Source: Candidatus Cloacimonadota bacterium (GTDB lineage Bacteria > Cloacimonadota > Cloacimonadia > Cloacimonadales > Cloacimonadaceae). From it: a stretch of DNA of 15,109 bases. The stretch's first letter is position 1. Every line of letters starts with the position of its first letter. The DNA lies in contig JAQUHL010000011.1 in NCBI GenBank assembly GCA_028683635.1, positions 1 to 15,109 on the forward strand. Direction: 5' to 3'. The notes under the pieces are model-generated. The model ran no database searches. It was given only the letters and a program-made list of their open reading frames with translations, and had not been told where the DNA came from. Of this stretch, positions 5,402-15,000 are shown piece after piece. The position numbers and the translations under genes were made by a program.

Positions 5402-8071
5402 TTACTTCAGTTTCAGGGTTTTGGTTATGTAACTATTTGTTCCGTTATGGATTCTGATGAAATAGATACCATTGGCAGAGAGGGTTCCCTGGCTGTCCCT
5501 TCCATCCCAAGTGACGGATGTTATTCCCCGGTTGAGCTGGGCTTGGAAGGAGCGAATCTTCTGGCCTTTGAGGTTATAGATACTTACCTGGGCTGGGGTG
5601 GGTGTTTGGGAGTTGATCTTGATAAGGAGATTTTCCCGGAAAGGATTGGGATAACAAGCAAGGTTGATCAGAGCCGGAATGCCTTCTTCACTGGGGAGAG
5701 AGTTGTATCCCAGGTTACCGGGAGCAAGATAAAGGTGTTGTCCCGTGCTGTCATCTGCAGCGACCCAAATGAGGGCAAAGATGCTATCCTCAGTGGCTTG
5801 GGCAAAACTAATGCTTCCTTTGCGGGAGGTAAAATCACTTAAGGAGAGGATGTCGAGTTCTGGGTTCCAGGTAGTATTCGAAATGATGGAACCTGAGTTT
5901 TCCATGGTTTTCAGGTGAATCACCCCCGTGGGATCGAGATGAGAAGCCAGGAAAGTGTTCCCCAGGCGTTTGAGGGTGGAAAAGCTGTTTGTGGTTTCGT
6001 ACATGCAGAGGCTTTGATTCGCTCCCTGAGCCAGATCGGCCAGCACCAATCTTTCCCTCTTGATGCCTGGTACTGAACTATCCCAAAGCTGGATGGTGCT
6101 ATTGGGACCTGTTAATCTTGCTTCCTTGATCATCCACCCCTCAGGCAGAGTTTGGGGATATTCGGATTGGAACGTGATGAGTTGATTGTTCAAGTGAAAC
6201 AAGAACTGATCGCCCAGGCGATCCATTGATTTGGTTCTCACCTCCTCATTCAGGGGAACATATCTAAACAAGGTTTCTGAGGCATCCTCATTGAGGCGGT
6301 GCAAGCGCATACCCAAACCGAAGATGGGGTATTTGGAGGCTCTGGCAAGGGGGCGGGTATCGGAGTGAAAATCTTTCAGATAGCCCACACCCTGACCTTC
6401 GGCACCGGGGAAATTTTGGGCTTCAAAGCTAAGCCCCAATATGGGATCCTCGATCGCCTCTCCTGAAGTACCACCATATAACCCCTGTTCCAGATCCCAG
6501 ATGCCAGTGGGATTGATATCTGTGTTCATTTTCGAACGGTGCAGAAAACCCCGGCGCTGTTGATAGACCGAACCCCATAAATGCACAGAGCCCCTTTCCA
6601 AATACGGCGAGCCTTCCGGCCAAAGGGGATTCACCCAGGGATAATCCAAATTCTGAGGCCAGGGACTGGCCGCATACTGGGGATATTTATGGCGATATAG
6701 ATCTATCCAGCTATAAAGCTGTCCCTCGAACATAACAGTCGGGGTACTGGAATGGGGATGCTGGTATTCGAAAGTGAAGACTCCATCCTCCAAAGGACGC
6801 TCATTGATCCTGGGAGTGATCAGGTCGGCATATATAAAGATCCCTCCCTCTATCGGTCCGCAATTCGGATGAACATTAACACTGTCTATGGGGTCAAAAT
6901 ATCCATATTTGATCAGGATCTGCCTGTTGCTGATGAGCGACACATGATCCTGGTCGTTGACAGGTTCGACATCTGGTGCTGTGCCAACGGGAGTGTTCTG
7001 GAGCAATATATCACCGATCAGGAAAATGCTGTCCTCGCAGGCTATGGTCACATTTCCGGAAAATGTACCCTTCAACCACAGCTTGTCCCGAAATAACAAG
7101 GGTCGGTTGGTGAGAGGTATTGATCCCAGATCAGTCCACATTGTATCCCAAACAGCGATCGTGTTTGTGAATAAATGGTTTTCACCCGGAGGATATTCGG
7201 AATATCCTGGGATGGTTTGGCGTGTTATGTTGGAAATACGTCCGCGCATAAGATTCAGTCTTGTGCCTTCTGCAACAGCGACATAGAATTGGCTCTCACC
7301 CTCGGAATCACCGATTACCTCAGCATCCTGATAAATGCTTTCCAGGGCAGGATAGTCAAATTCCAAACGGGGAGCATGTTCAAACAGACCGCCCTGAAAC
7401 ACGGAATCCACAGGGGGTACCGAGGGTGTGTAATGAACTACGCCGGATGTGATAACGGGTGCACTGAAGACAGGCCAATCACCATAATTTTTTAACAAAA
7501 TATCCGAGTTTGACCTCACCTTACCGGGATAATCATCGTTACTACAAAAATATACTGAGGTGTCATAGACAGATGCGTCGTTATTTGTAAAATGCAGATA
7601 ATCACCTTGGAAGGGATCGTGGTGAACGCTGTAACTATAAGTGCCGTATTCGGAGGAGCATAGAAGAGGATAGGGATCGTTTGAGTTCATCTGAAAATGC
7701 TCCCAGCTTTGCCCCATGTTTGGGGAGCAGAAGATCCGGGAACCGAAAGCAACCTTAAGCTCGGGAGGAACCACGCTGAGCGAAGGAGCACCCATTTCGT
7801 ATGTATCGTTGTCAGGTGTAAACAAAACCTGATATTCGAATTCTGCAGGTGGAAAAGCATAAGCAAATATGATCCCGGGGGAACTTGAGCCACCTTCCTC
7901 AATTAACCCTGTGTAAACAAGATATACAATTCCATCAATCACTTGAATGCCGGTCTCAGAATTAAAGTCCAAAGCGGGAGGAAGATAGTCCAGATTTGTC
8001 AGAGGACCGATAGTGATGGCATATAGCATCGTGGTACAGACCATTATGGCGTAAAACAAGAAGCGTTTCAT
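5402..8071 (-). CDS. secreted protein with C-terminal FlgD-like/type IX-type sorting domain (paralogue B)
   Basis: The 889-residue protein is colinear with the neighbouring 893-aa protein from signal peptide to tail, with blocks of identity such as LWLKGTFSGNVTIAC, DGVFTFEYQ and VHLWGSV, so the two arose by tandem duplication. I place the start at the ATG at 8071: it is followed by a good signal peptide (MKRFLFYAIMVCTTMLYA) and preceded by GGTAGG. The frame stays open for 50 more codons up to 8221, but that extension would bury the signal peptide. The C-terminus from about residue 802 has YPNPF, VSIYNLKGQKIRSF, WDGRDSQGTLSANGIYFIRI and KTLKLK, the same sorting-type module. Conservation is highest in the central beta-rich part (about 330-610) and the tail. 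The region just before the tail (about 610-790) is more diverged. A 235-nt gap separates it from paralogue A, so separate promoters are possible. Function unknown. Confidence 0.85.
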   Translation of the reverse strand: MKRFLFYAIMVCTTMLYAITIGPLTNLDYLPPALDFNSETGIQVIDGIVYLVYTGLIEEGGSSSPGIIFAYAFPPAEFEYQVLFTPDNDTYEMGAPSLSVVPPELKVAFGSRIFCSPNMGQSWEHFQMNSNDPYPLLCSSEYGTYSYSVHHDPFQGDYLHFTNNDASVYDTSVYFCSNDDYPGKVRSNSDILLKNYGDWPVFSAPVITSGVVHYTPSVPPVDSVFQGGLFEHAPRLEFDYPALESIYQDAEVIGDSEGESQFYVAVAEGTRLNLMRGRISNITRQTIPGYSEYPPGENHLFTNTIAVWDTMWTDLGSIPLTNRPLLFRDKLWLKGTFSGNVTIACEDSIFLIGDILLQNTPVGTAPDVEPVNDQDHVSLISNRQILIKYGYFDPIDSVNVHPNCGPIEGGIFIYADLITPRINERPLEDGVFTFEYQHPHSSTPTVMFEGQLYSWIDLYRHKYPQYAASPWPQNLDYPWVNPLWPEGSPYLERGSVHLWGSVYQQRRGFLHRSKMNTDINPTGIWDLEQGLYGGTSGEAIEDPILGLSFEAQNFPGAEGQGVGYLKDFHSDTRPLARASKYPIFGLGMRLHRLNEDASETLFRYVPLNEEVRTKSMDRLGDQFLFHLNNQLITFQSEYPQTLPEGWMIKEARLTGPNSTIQLWDSSVPGIKRERLVLADLAQGANQSLCMYETTNSFSTLKRLGNTFLASHLDPTGVIHLKTMENSGSIISNTTWNPELDILSLSDFTSRKGSISFAQATEDSIFALIWVAADDSTGQHLYLAPGNLGYNSLPSEEGIPALINLACYPNPFRENLLIKINSQTPTPAQVSIYNLKGQKIRSFQAQLNRGITSVTWDGRDSQGTLSANGIYFIRIHNGTNSYITKTLKLK

Positions 8072-8317
8072 ATCCAAACCTACCTTATGCTGAAAGGGTT
8101 TTAAGTTGCTTAAACAACACATCCCCAGGGGGATATGCAAGGCACTAATGGATTTTTTAAAGTGCAATATTTGTACCATAAACCCGGAGAAATGAGGAAA
8201 CATCAGACAAATTCTATGCAAAAACGCATTCTATTAGCAATCCACTACCCTCCTTCAAGGGCATTAGCCACCTTACCCCGATTTCAGTCCTCCTGAAAAT
8301 TAAGCATCGACCAAAGC

Positions 8318-11300
8318 TTAGGTTTCATCCTGTAGCGGTAGTGAGAAATAGAAGGTCGAGCCCTCTCCAAGCTTGCTTTCTGCCCAGACGTTGCCATTGT
8401 GGCGGTTGATGATCTTTTTCACGATCGCCAGGCCAATGCCGGTGCCATCAAATTGATCCTTGCGGTGCAGCCTTTGGAAGACACCGAAGAGTTTTTCCTT
8501 GTACTTGTCATTGAAGCCGACTCCGGAATCCCGGACGAAGAAGATGATCTCTTCTTCGGTTCGATAATAGTCTATTGTGATCGACCGCTCGGTTTTGGGC
8601 AGGGTAAATTTTACTGCATTGGATATGAGGTTTTGCCATACGGAATTTATCAGGACGTAGTCGGACATAACAATGGGCAGATCTCCGATGTTTATCATGA
8701 AAGTGGAGCGGACATCGTTATCCAGCACACTATCGAGGATTTTGGAGACGATTTCCTGCATGTTTACCGGACGCAGGGTAGTGAGGTTTCTTTCCAATTG
8801 GGAAAGCTCCAGGAGGGCTTTGATCATGAAATCCATTTCTTCAGCATTGCGGGTGATGGTGGAAAGATATTTTTGAGCCTCTAAGGGGAGGATGCTCCCA
8901 AAATCTTCCTTGAGGATGGTGGTGAAGCCAGAGATCGATCTAAGAGGTTGACGAAGGTCGTGCGCTACAGAATATGAGAAAGATTCGAGCTCTTTGTATG
9001 CGTTCTGAAGCTGGGCAGTGCGATCCTGAACCTGGTTTTCCAAGCTCATTGTATAGATGCGTTTTTGCTCTTCTGCCACCTTTTGTTCTGTGATATCAGT
9101 ATGCATGGAGATGTTTCCGTCGAATTCTCCCAGATCGTTGTAGAGGGGATTGGAGGAGATCAGAACCCAAAGAATCGATCCATCTTTCTTCAGCAGCCGG
9201 CGTTCAAAACGTCCACTGATACCACGGGACCGCGCTTGCATTTTTTCACGATGATCCTCGACTTCATCGAAGAAAATGAAATCCTCAGCGGATTTGCCTA
9301 ACATCTCTTCCCGGGAAAAACCCAGCATATCTTTCACCCTGTCGTTGACATAGACTATAGTTCCATGCCTATCCAGCATCCAAATTCCTTCGTAAGCGGT
9401 TTCCACCAATTGGCGATATTTGGCCTCGCTTTTTTGAAGTGTTTTTTGATATTCAAACCGATCAGTAATGTCTCTGGCAGCAGCATAGATCAACTTACCG
9501 GAAGGATAACTGCGCCACTCAATCCAGCGGTAGGAGCCATCCTTGTGACGGTAGCGATTTATGAAACTTAGCACTTCTTTCTGTTCTTTTAAGGTACCGA
9601 CGATCGAAAGGGTGGATTCATAATCATCTGGATGGATAAAATCCAGGAACCGGGCATGTGATAGATCTTCAAGGGAATACCCCAACACCGTTGTCCAGGA
9701 ATTGTTCAATTTGTGGAAGTAGCCATCCGTATCGGCGATGCAGAATAGATCGAGAGCATTGTTGAAATAAGAGTTTAGTTCTTCCTGAGCTTTGATCAGG
9801 GAGAGTTCTGTATTCTTGCGTTCCACAATTTCGGCAATGATCCTGGCTGCGATATGAAGCTTATGTTTTGCCTGGTCGATAATGAATGGTGGCCGGGTTA
9901 GGTATTCACCTGCTCTTTGTTTTAGATCTTCAATGGGAAGCTGGTATTTTGCAGCAATCTCTGATAGAGTGGCATCATCGGTGGGTGGATTTCCATAGCC
10001 GAGATTCAGCGCACCGATAATCCCCTGGGATGTGCTAATCGGAACTGCATAGAGCCTCAGGCCACCAGCGCACTCTTGGTCAATGATGTCACCGGTTTCA
10101 ATAGCGAGTTTGGAGATTTTTGTCCAGCAAGACTCGTGACAATGCCATTTGCCTGATGCTAAAGCCCGGGCATTGTCCTTTGTGTCACAGAGATTTCGGG
10201 AAGCAAGATCAAGGTACTGACACCAAGAGGAAGCAAAAATTCCCAATGCATAATCCCCGTTTTTTTCATATACAGCAGCCGATGTATCGAGCAGAGAAAG
10301 AAAATCGCTCACCAAGCCCAGGAGAACATCTTTACCAACGGAATCCAGTATCAAACGTTCGGTATTCAACCGGGTAAGATCACCATAAGGAGACGTGACT
10401 TGCAATTCAGTCGGTTTTTTAGAAAGCATCCATTCAATGCTTTTCAGGTCTTTTTCAGCCTTACGGCGTTGCGTGATATCTGTAAAAACGCAATGAGTCT
10501 GCTTTACGCTGCCATCTTCATTGCGCATAATGGTGCCGTTGATGCTGACGATGATTTTTTCACCGTTCTTTTTCAGCATTGTGTGTTCGACGTTTTCCAC
10601 AAAACCTTGTTCTTTGAACCTTGCAAAACAAGCCAAAGAGGCTTCAAGACTTTCCGGGGAAAGGAACTCCATAAAGTTGCGGCCGATCACCTCGTGTTTC
10701 TCATAACCCAGGATTTTGAGCCAGGTCTGGTTAACGTCGATGAAATTGGCATCCTTATCCAGGGACTGGTAAGCGATGGGAGCAGATTCATATAGCTGGC
10801 GGTAGTTTTCAGCATTGCGGGCAATCATCAATCTTTCCTGCTTCACCCTCTGGCTGCGGGAAAGCATTAAACCCATGATGATAGTTACCACAGGATATAT
10901 CACCATTACAGGAAAACTGATGTGTTTGAGAACCTCAAATCCTTCTCCCTTGGGAAAAAGCAACATCAGTGCCAGCATGACAATATGAGTGACCAAGCCA
11001 AGGGAAACGAACTCGCGAACTCCGTAGGGAACTTTGTAACGACTGTGAAAATGGCGGAATACAAGCCCCCATAACACTGAAGAGGCGATCACAGATATTC
11101 CAGTTACTTGCCCTGATCCTCCAATACATAACCTGATAAAGATGGCAAACAAACCGGCTATCACTGCAGGGATCGCCCCAAAAAAGAGAGCAGCCAAACT
11201 CAAAAGGATAGATCTCGTATCGAAAATCGCTCCCATCCACAACACGGAAGCGTTGGCAATGATCCCCACTACAATCCCACCCAGAAGAACACCCTGGATT

Positions 11301-11416
11301 ATCTTGAACAACAGCTGGTTCTGGAAGCCTTTTGGGGTTACAGTTTCGTATACCAGAACCAAAGCAAGGAGCATGGTAGCATTGTTTACCAGGCCAGCAA
11401 TAAAACTATTCAGCAT
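8318..11416 (-). CDS. membrane sensor histidine kinase: 5TM-LYT, PAS, PocR-like, PAS, PAS, HisKA, HATPase
   Basis: The 1032-residue protein starts with five to six membrane helices (about 1-190) carrying the 5TMR-LYT signature: FDTRSILLSLAALFFG followed by FIRLCIGGSGQVTG, as in LytS-type receptors. PAS 1 (about 200-320, ending in THCVFTDITQRR) follows. Next is a PocR-like ligand domain (about 345-510) with WCQYLDLASRNLC, C-rich HCHESCW, CAGGLRLYAVPI and GALNLGYG. Then come PAS 2 (about 545-650) and PAS 3 (about 665-780). The HisKA box has SYSVAHDLRQPL with phospho-acceptor H819. The ATPase has NLISNAVKF, DSGVGFN, FGVFQRL and GTGIGLAIVKKI. It lacks a receiver domain; its partner is surely the regulator encoded 42 nt upstream. 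I chose ATG 11416 because GAGG sits five bases before it; a GTG at 11431 is open but has no Shine-Dalgarno. The signal sensed is unknown. Confidence 0.93.
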   Translation of the reverse strand: MLNSFIAGLVNNATMLLALVLVYETVTPKGFQNQLLFKIIQGVLLGGIVVGIIANASVLWMGAIFDTRSILLSLAALFFGAIPAVIAGLFAIFIRLCIGGSGQVTGISVIASSVLWGLVFRHFHSRYKVPYGVREFVSLGLVTHIVMLALMLLFPKGEGFEVLKHISFPVMVIYPVVTIIMGLMLSRSQRVKQERLMIARNAENYRQLYESAPIAYQSLDKDANFIDVNQTWLKILGYEKHEVIGRNFMEFLSPESLEASLACFARFKEQGFVENVEHTMLKKNGEKIIVSINGTIMRNEDGSVKQTHCVFTDITQRRKAEKDLKSIEWMLSKKPTELQVTSPYGDLTRLNTERLILDSVGKDVLLGLVSDFLSLLDTSAAVYEKNGDYALGIFASSWCQYLDLASRNLCDTKDNARALASGKWHCHESCWTKISKLAIETGDIIDQECAGGLRLYAVPISTSQGIIGALNLGYGNPPTDDATLSEIAAKYQLPIEDLKQRAGEYLTRPPFIIDQAKHKLHIAARIIAEIVERKNTELSLIKAQEELNSYFNNALDLFCIADTDGYFHKLNNSWTTVLGYSLEDLSHARFLDFIHPDDYESTLSIVGTLKEQKEVLSFINRYRHKDGSYRWIEWRSYPSGKLIYAAARDITDRFEYQKTLQKSEAKYRQLVETAYEGIWMLDRHGTIVYVNDRVKDMLGFSREEMLGKSAEDFIFFDEVEDHREKMQARSRGISGRFERRLLKKDGSILWVLISSNPLYNDLGEFDGNISMHTDITEQKVAEEQKRIYTMSLENQVQDRTAQLQNAYKELESFSYSVAHDLRQPLRSISGFTTILKEDFGSILPLEAQKYLSTITRNAEEMDFMIKALLELSQLERNLTTLRPVNMQEIVSKILDSVLDNDVRSTFMINIGDLPIVMSDYVLINSVWQNLISNAVKFTLPKTERSITIDYYRTEEEIIFFVRDSGVGFNDKYKEKLFGVFQRLHRKDQFDGTGIGLAIVKKIINRHNGNVWAESKLGEGSTFYFSLPLQDET

Positions 11417-11458
11417 CCAATCCTCAGGCACACTATTGATTGAAGGTTTTTTGGCATG

Positions 11459-11902
11459 TTACAGGGGCAGGGGCGGTTTTTCGTTTATAACCAGCCAATA
11501 CAGACCCAGGTGGTTCACTGCTTCGACGAATTGGTTAAAATCCACTGGTTTGCGAATATAGCTGTTTGCTCCGTTATCATAACAGGTGGCAACATCCACT
11601 TCTTCATTAGAAGAGGTGAGGATCACTACCGGCATGCGTCTGGTAATATCTGAATGACGGATAGCCTTGAGAACCTCGAAGCCATCAACCTTTGGAAGGT
11701 GCAGATCCAGAAGAACGATGGTGGGAAGGTCGTAAGGATCCCGATTGGCAAATGCGCCACGACAAAACAGATAGTCCAAAGCGTCTTCTCCATCTTCCAT
11801 CACGATCAGGTTGTTCTTGATCCGGCTTTTAGTGAGAGCTCTTCTGGTCAGTTCCACATCGCTGGGGTTGTCTTCAATCAAGAGAATAGTGTTAATTTCC
11901 AT
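11459..11902 (-). CDS. single-domain response regulator (Rcp1-like receiver)
   Basis: The 147-residue protein is one receiver domain with no output domain. It has the acidic pair E10-D11 (LLIEDNPSD), phospho-acceptor D66 (VLLDLHLPKVDG), the switch residue T96 (VILTSSNE) and K118-P119 (YIRKPVDF). The extended loop DYLFCRGAFANRDPYDLP before D66 and the NPSD start are typical of the Rcp1/phytochrome-type CheY relatives. It probably receives phosphate from the downstream sensor kinase and passes a signal by protein contact or through a further phosphotransfer step. The ATG has AAGGAGT nine bases upstream. It is the first gene of the pair and is divergent from dnaE. Confidence 0.95.
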   Translation of the reverse strand: MEINTILLIEDNPSDVELTRRALTKSRIKNNLIVMEDGEDALDYLFCRGAFANRDPYDLPTIVLLDLHLPKVDGFEVLKAIRHSDITRRMPVVILTSSNEEVDVATCYDNGANSYIRKPVDFNQFVEAVNHLGLYWLVINEKPPLPL

Positions 11903-11956
11903 TTATCTTACTCCTTCGTTCTAAGCGATTTCAAGTAACCAATATGGGCATTGAAT

Positions 11957-11978
11957 CCGAGGCAGATACTGACCTCGG
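11957..11978. promoter_or_regulatory. hairpin/operator-like palindrome between regulator and dnaE
   Basis: CCGAGG (11957-11962) and CCTCGG (11973-11978) pair perfectly, and the interior CAG/CTG can extend the stem by three pairs past one bulged base around a 3-nt loop. It lies in the 189-nt divergent gap, 55 nt before the response-regulator ATG. No U-tract follows on either strand, so an operator or 5'-UTR structure is likelier than a terminator. No known binding-site consensus is recognised. Confidence 0.4.
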
Positions 11979-12034
11979 TTCCAAGCTCGAACAACTTACA
12001 ATATCTGTCAAGGTGGATTTTCGGGCGCATAAGC

Positions 12035-12063
12035 TTGACAAAATTCCCACTCTTCCATACTCG
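12035..12063 (+). promoter_or_regulatory. possible dnaE promoter
   Basis: A perfect TTGACA (12035-12040) lies 51 nt before the dnaE ATG. The -10 is poor: CATACT (12056-12061) at 15 nt, or TACTCG (12058-12063) at 17 nt. Position and the perfect -35 support it, the -10 does not. Confidence 0.35.
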
Positions 12064-12091
12064 GCATATGTGAAAAGTATGGGAGAAGAGA

Positions 12092-15000
12092 ATGTCTTTT
12101 GTGCATCTGCATAATCACACCCAATACAGTCTCTTGGATGGAGCCTGCCGGGTGGATAGAATGGTGGATCTGGCTCTTGAATACAAGATGCCGGCAGTAG
12201 CGATAACGGATCATGGAAATCTGTTTGGAGTGATAGATTTCTATCTCACTGCCAGGAAAAAGGGAATTAAACCCATCCTGGGGATAGAGACCTATCTCAT
12301 AAACCATGATCTGGAAGATGAGATCAACAAAAATGATACCCGCTACCACCTGGTTCTTCTTGCTCAGAATCTCACAGGTTACAAGAATCTGATGAAGCTT
12401 TCTTCCGCAGCCTTTATCCAGGGGATGTACTATAAACCAAGGATCTCCAAGAGCTTACTAAAAAAACATTGCGAGGGCTTGATCTGCCTGTCCGCCTGCG
12501 TCAAAGGTGAAATCCCCACCCTGCTCCTGAACGACAGAATCAAAGAAGCAGAGAATGCTCTTTTGTGGTATAAATCCATATTTGGTGATCGGTTTTATGT
12601 GGAGATTCAGGATCACGGGCTGGAATCCGAGAAGAATGCCATGCCCAAGCTGATCGAGTTTGCTAAAAAGACTAATACTCAAATGGTTTTGACAAATGAC
12701 TGCCACTATTTGCATCAAAGCGATTCAGAAGCGCACGACATCCTTCTCTGCATCCAAACCGGTAAAACATTGAACGATCCCAACCGGATGCGTTATAATA
12801 CAAATCAGCTTTATTTCAAAGACCCTGAGGAGATGAGAAAGATCCACTCCCAGTATCCCGAGGCCTATGAAAATACGCTCAAGATCGCTGATATGATAGA
12901 TGTGGAGCTTCAGTATAACGACTTTTTGTTGCCCGAAGTCGAAACCCCACCCCAGTTTTCCTCAATGGGAGAATACCTCAGGCACATCTGTTATGAAGGT
13001 GCCAAAACCAGATATCCCCAGCTCACTGATACCATCCGCACAAGGATCGAGTATGAACTGGGTGTGATCGACAGAATGGGATTCAATGGCTATTTTCTGG
13101 TGGTGAAGGATCTGATCGATAGCGCCCGTAAGCAGGGGGTACCAGTGGGTCCGGGACGTGGTTCAGCAGCAGGCAGCATAGTCTCTTATCTTTCTGATAT
13201 CACAAGAATTGATCCCATCAAGTATAATTTGTTTTTCGAACGCTTTCTCAATCCTGATAGAATTAGCATGCCGGATATCGATATTGATTTCTGTGCCCAG
13301 GGAAGAACTAAAGCCATTGATTATCTCATCCAGAAGTATGGCAGAAACAGCGTCACCCAGATCGTTACCTTTGGTGCTCTGGCGCCCAAAACCGTGATCA
13401 GGGATATTGCCAGGGTGCTGGAAGTGAGTGCTACGGACGCCCAGGCAATTACCAAAACAATGCCTGATAATGCCAAAACCCTCGAGGATGCTATTAAATC
13501 TTCCGCTGAATTCCGGGAACTGATCAACAGCAACGATCTGTACCAGAGCATCCTCAAACACAGCTACGTTCTGGAAGGACTGATCCGCCAGACGGGCAGC
13601 CATGCAGCAGGCTTCGTTATCGTCCCGGGAGATCTTACCGATTATGTTCCCCTGGCAACCAATAATTCCAAAGAAGGAGAACAAGCCATCCTCGTCCAGT
13701 ATGAAGGCAAATGGCTGAATGAACTCAAGCTTCTCAAGCTCGATATCCTGGGACTCAGAACCCTTACTCAGATCAGTAAAACCTGTGCCCTCATCCAACA
13801 AAGCGAAGGTATCGAGATTGATCCCGAGAAAATCCCCCTGGACGATAAAAAGACCTATGAACTGCTCTCCAAGGGCAAAACCGATGGTGTCTTCCAATAT
13901 GAATCCGAAGGAATGAAGAAATATCTGATGGAGCTCAAACCCAATAAGTTTGAGGATCTGATCGCCATGGTTGCGCTCTACCGTCCGGGACCCATGCAGT
14001 TCATCGACAGCTTTATTGCTCGCAATCATGGCAAAGAAAAGGTCACTTACGACCATCCTCTGGTCGAATCCGTGCTCAGGGAAACCTATGGGGTAACTGT
14101 GTATCAGGAACAGGTGATGCAGGTTTCCCAGGTGGTCGGTGGCTTCAGTGGAGGTGATGCAGATTCTCTGAGAAGCGCCATGAGCAAGAAAAAGACAGAA
14201 CTGATGAATACCTTTTATGATAAGTTCAAAAAGGGCGCATCAGAAAGAGGAGTGAGCGAACCGGTGGTGGAAAAGATTTGGCAGGGCTGGCTAAAATTCG
14301 CCGAATACGCATTTAATAAAAGCCATGCTACCTGTTATGCCTATGTGGCATATCAGACTGCCTATCTGAAGGCTCATCATCCTGTGGAATTCATGGCAGC
14401 CCTGCTCTCTCTGGAAGGTAATCCGGCAGATGTTACCAAGCTGGTTTCAGCCTGCAAGAAAAATGGCATCAAGATCATTCCCCCCAATATCAACCGCAGC
14501 GAAAGTGAATTTGCCGTCCACGGCAAGGAAATCCTTTTTGGCCTGAGAGCTATCAAAAACATCGGCGAGGCAGCCATCCGGGCCATTATTGAAGAACGTG
14601 ATGCCAATGGCTTGTACCAGAATATCTTTGAGTTTTGCTCAAGGCTGGATAGCATGGCGGTAAACAAAACCGCCCTGGAAAGCCTGATAATCTCCGGTGC
14701 GATGGATGAACTGGAAGGCAGCAGAGCCCAAAAATATGAAGTGGTTGAGCAGGCCCTGAGCTTTAGTTCCGGAGAAATGCGTGATCGCAAGAAGGGACAG
14801 ACTTCGCTATTTGAGTTGCTCTCCGATGAATCCGATGCTATGGATTTTTACCCTCCCCTGCCTGCCTGTCCACCCTGGACTTATCTGCAGGAACTGGACA
14901 AGGAAAAGGAAGCTCTGGGTTTTTACATCAGTGGTCATCCGCTGCTTGAGTATGCAGCCCTGATCGAGCAAATCACAAACATCAATTCCTTTTCAGCAGC

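Noticed and set aside
8072..8221. 50-codon N-terminal extension of paralogue B
   Set aside because: The internal ATG at 8071 has a signal peptide and an AGGTAGG-type site like its paralogue; the extension has neither.
8282..8298. TTTCAG/CTGAAA hairpin after the kinase gene
   Set aside because: Six pairs only and no T-run after it on the minus strand, so not accepted as a terminator.
11417..11431. GTG start five codons upstream for the histidine kinase
   Set aside because: No Shine-Dalgarno before it, whereas ATG 11416 has GAGG at five bases.
13163..14056. 297-codon minus-strand open frame inside dnaE
   Set aside because: The plus-strand frame carries the polymerase active-site motifs throughout; this is a codon-bias shadow.
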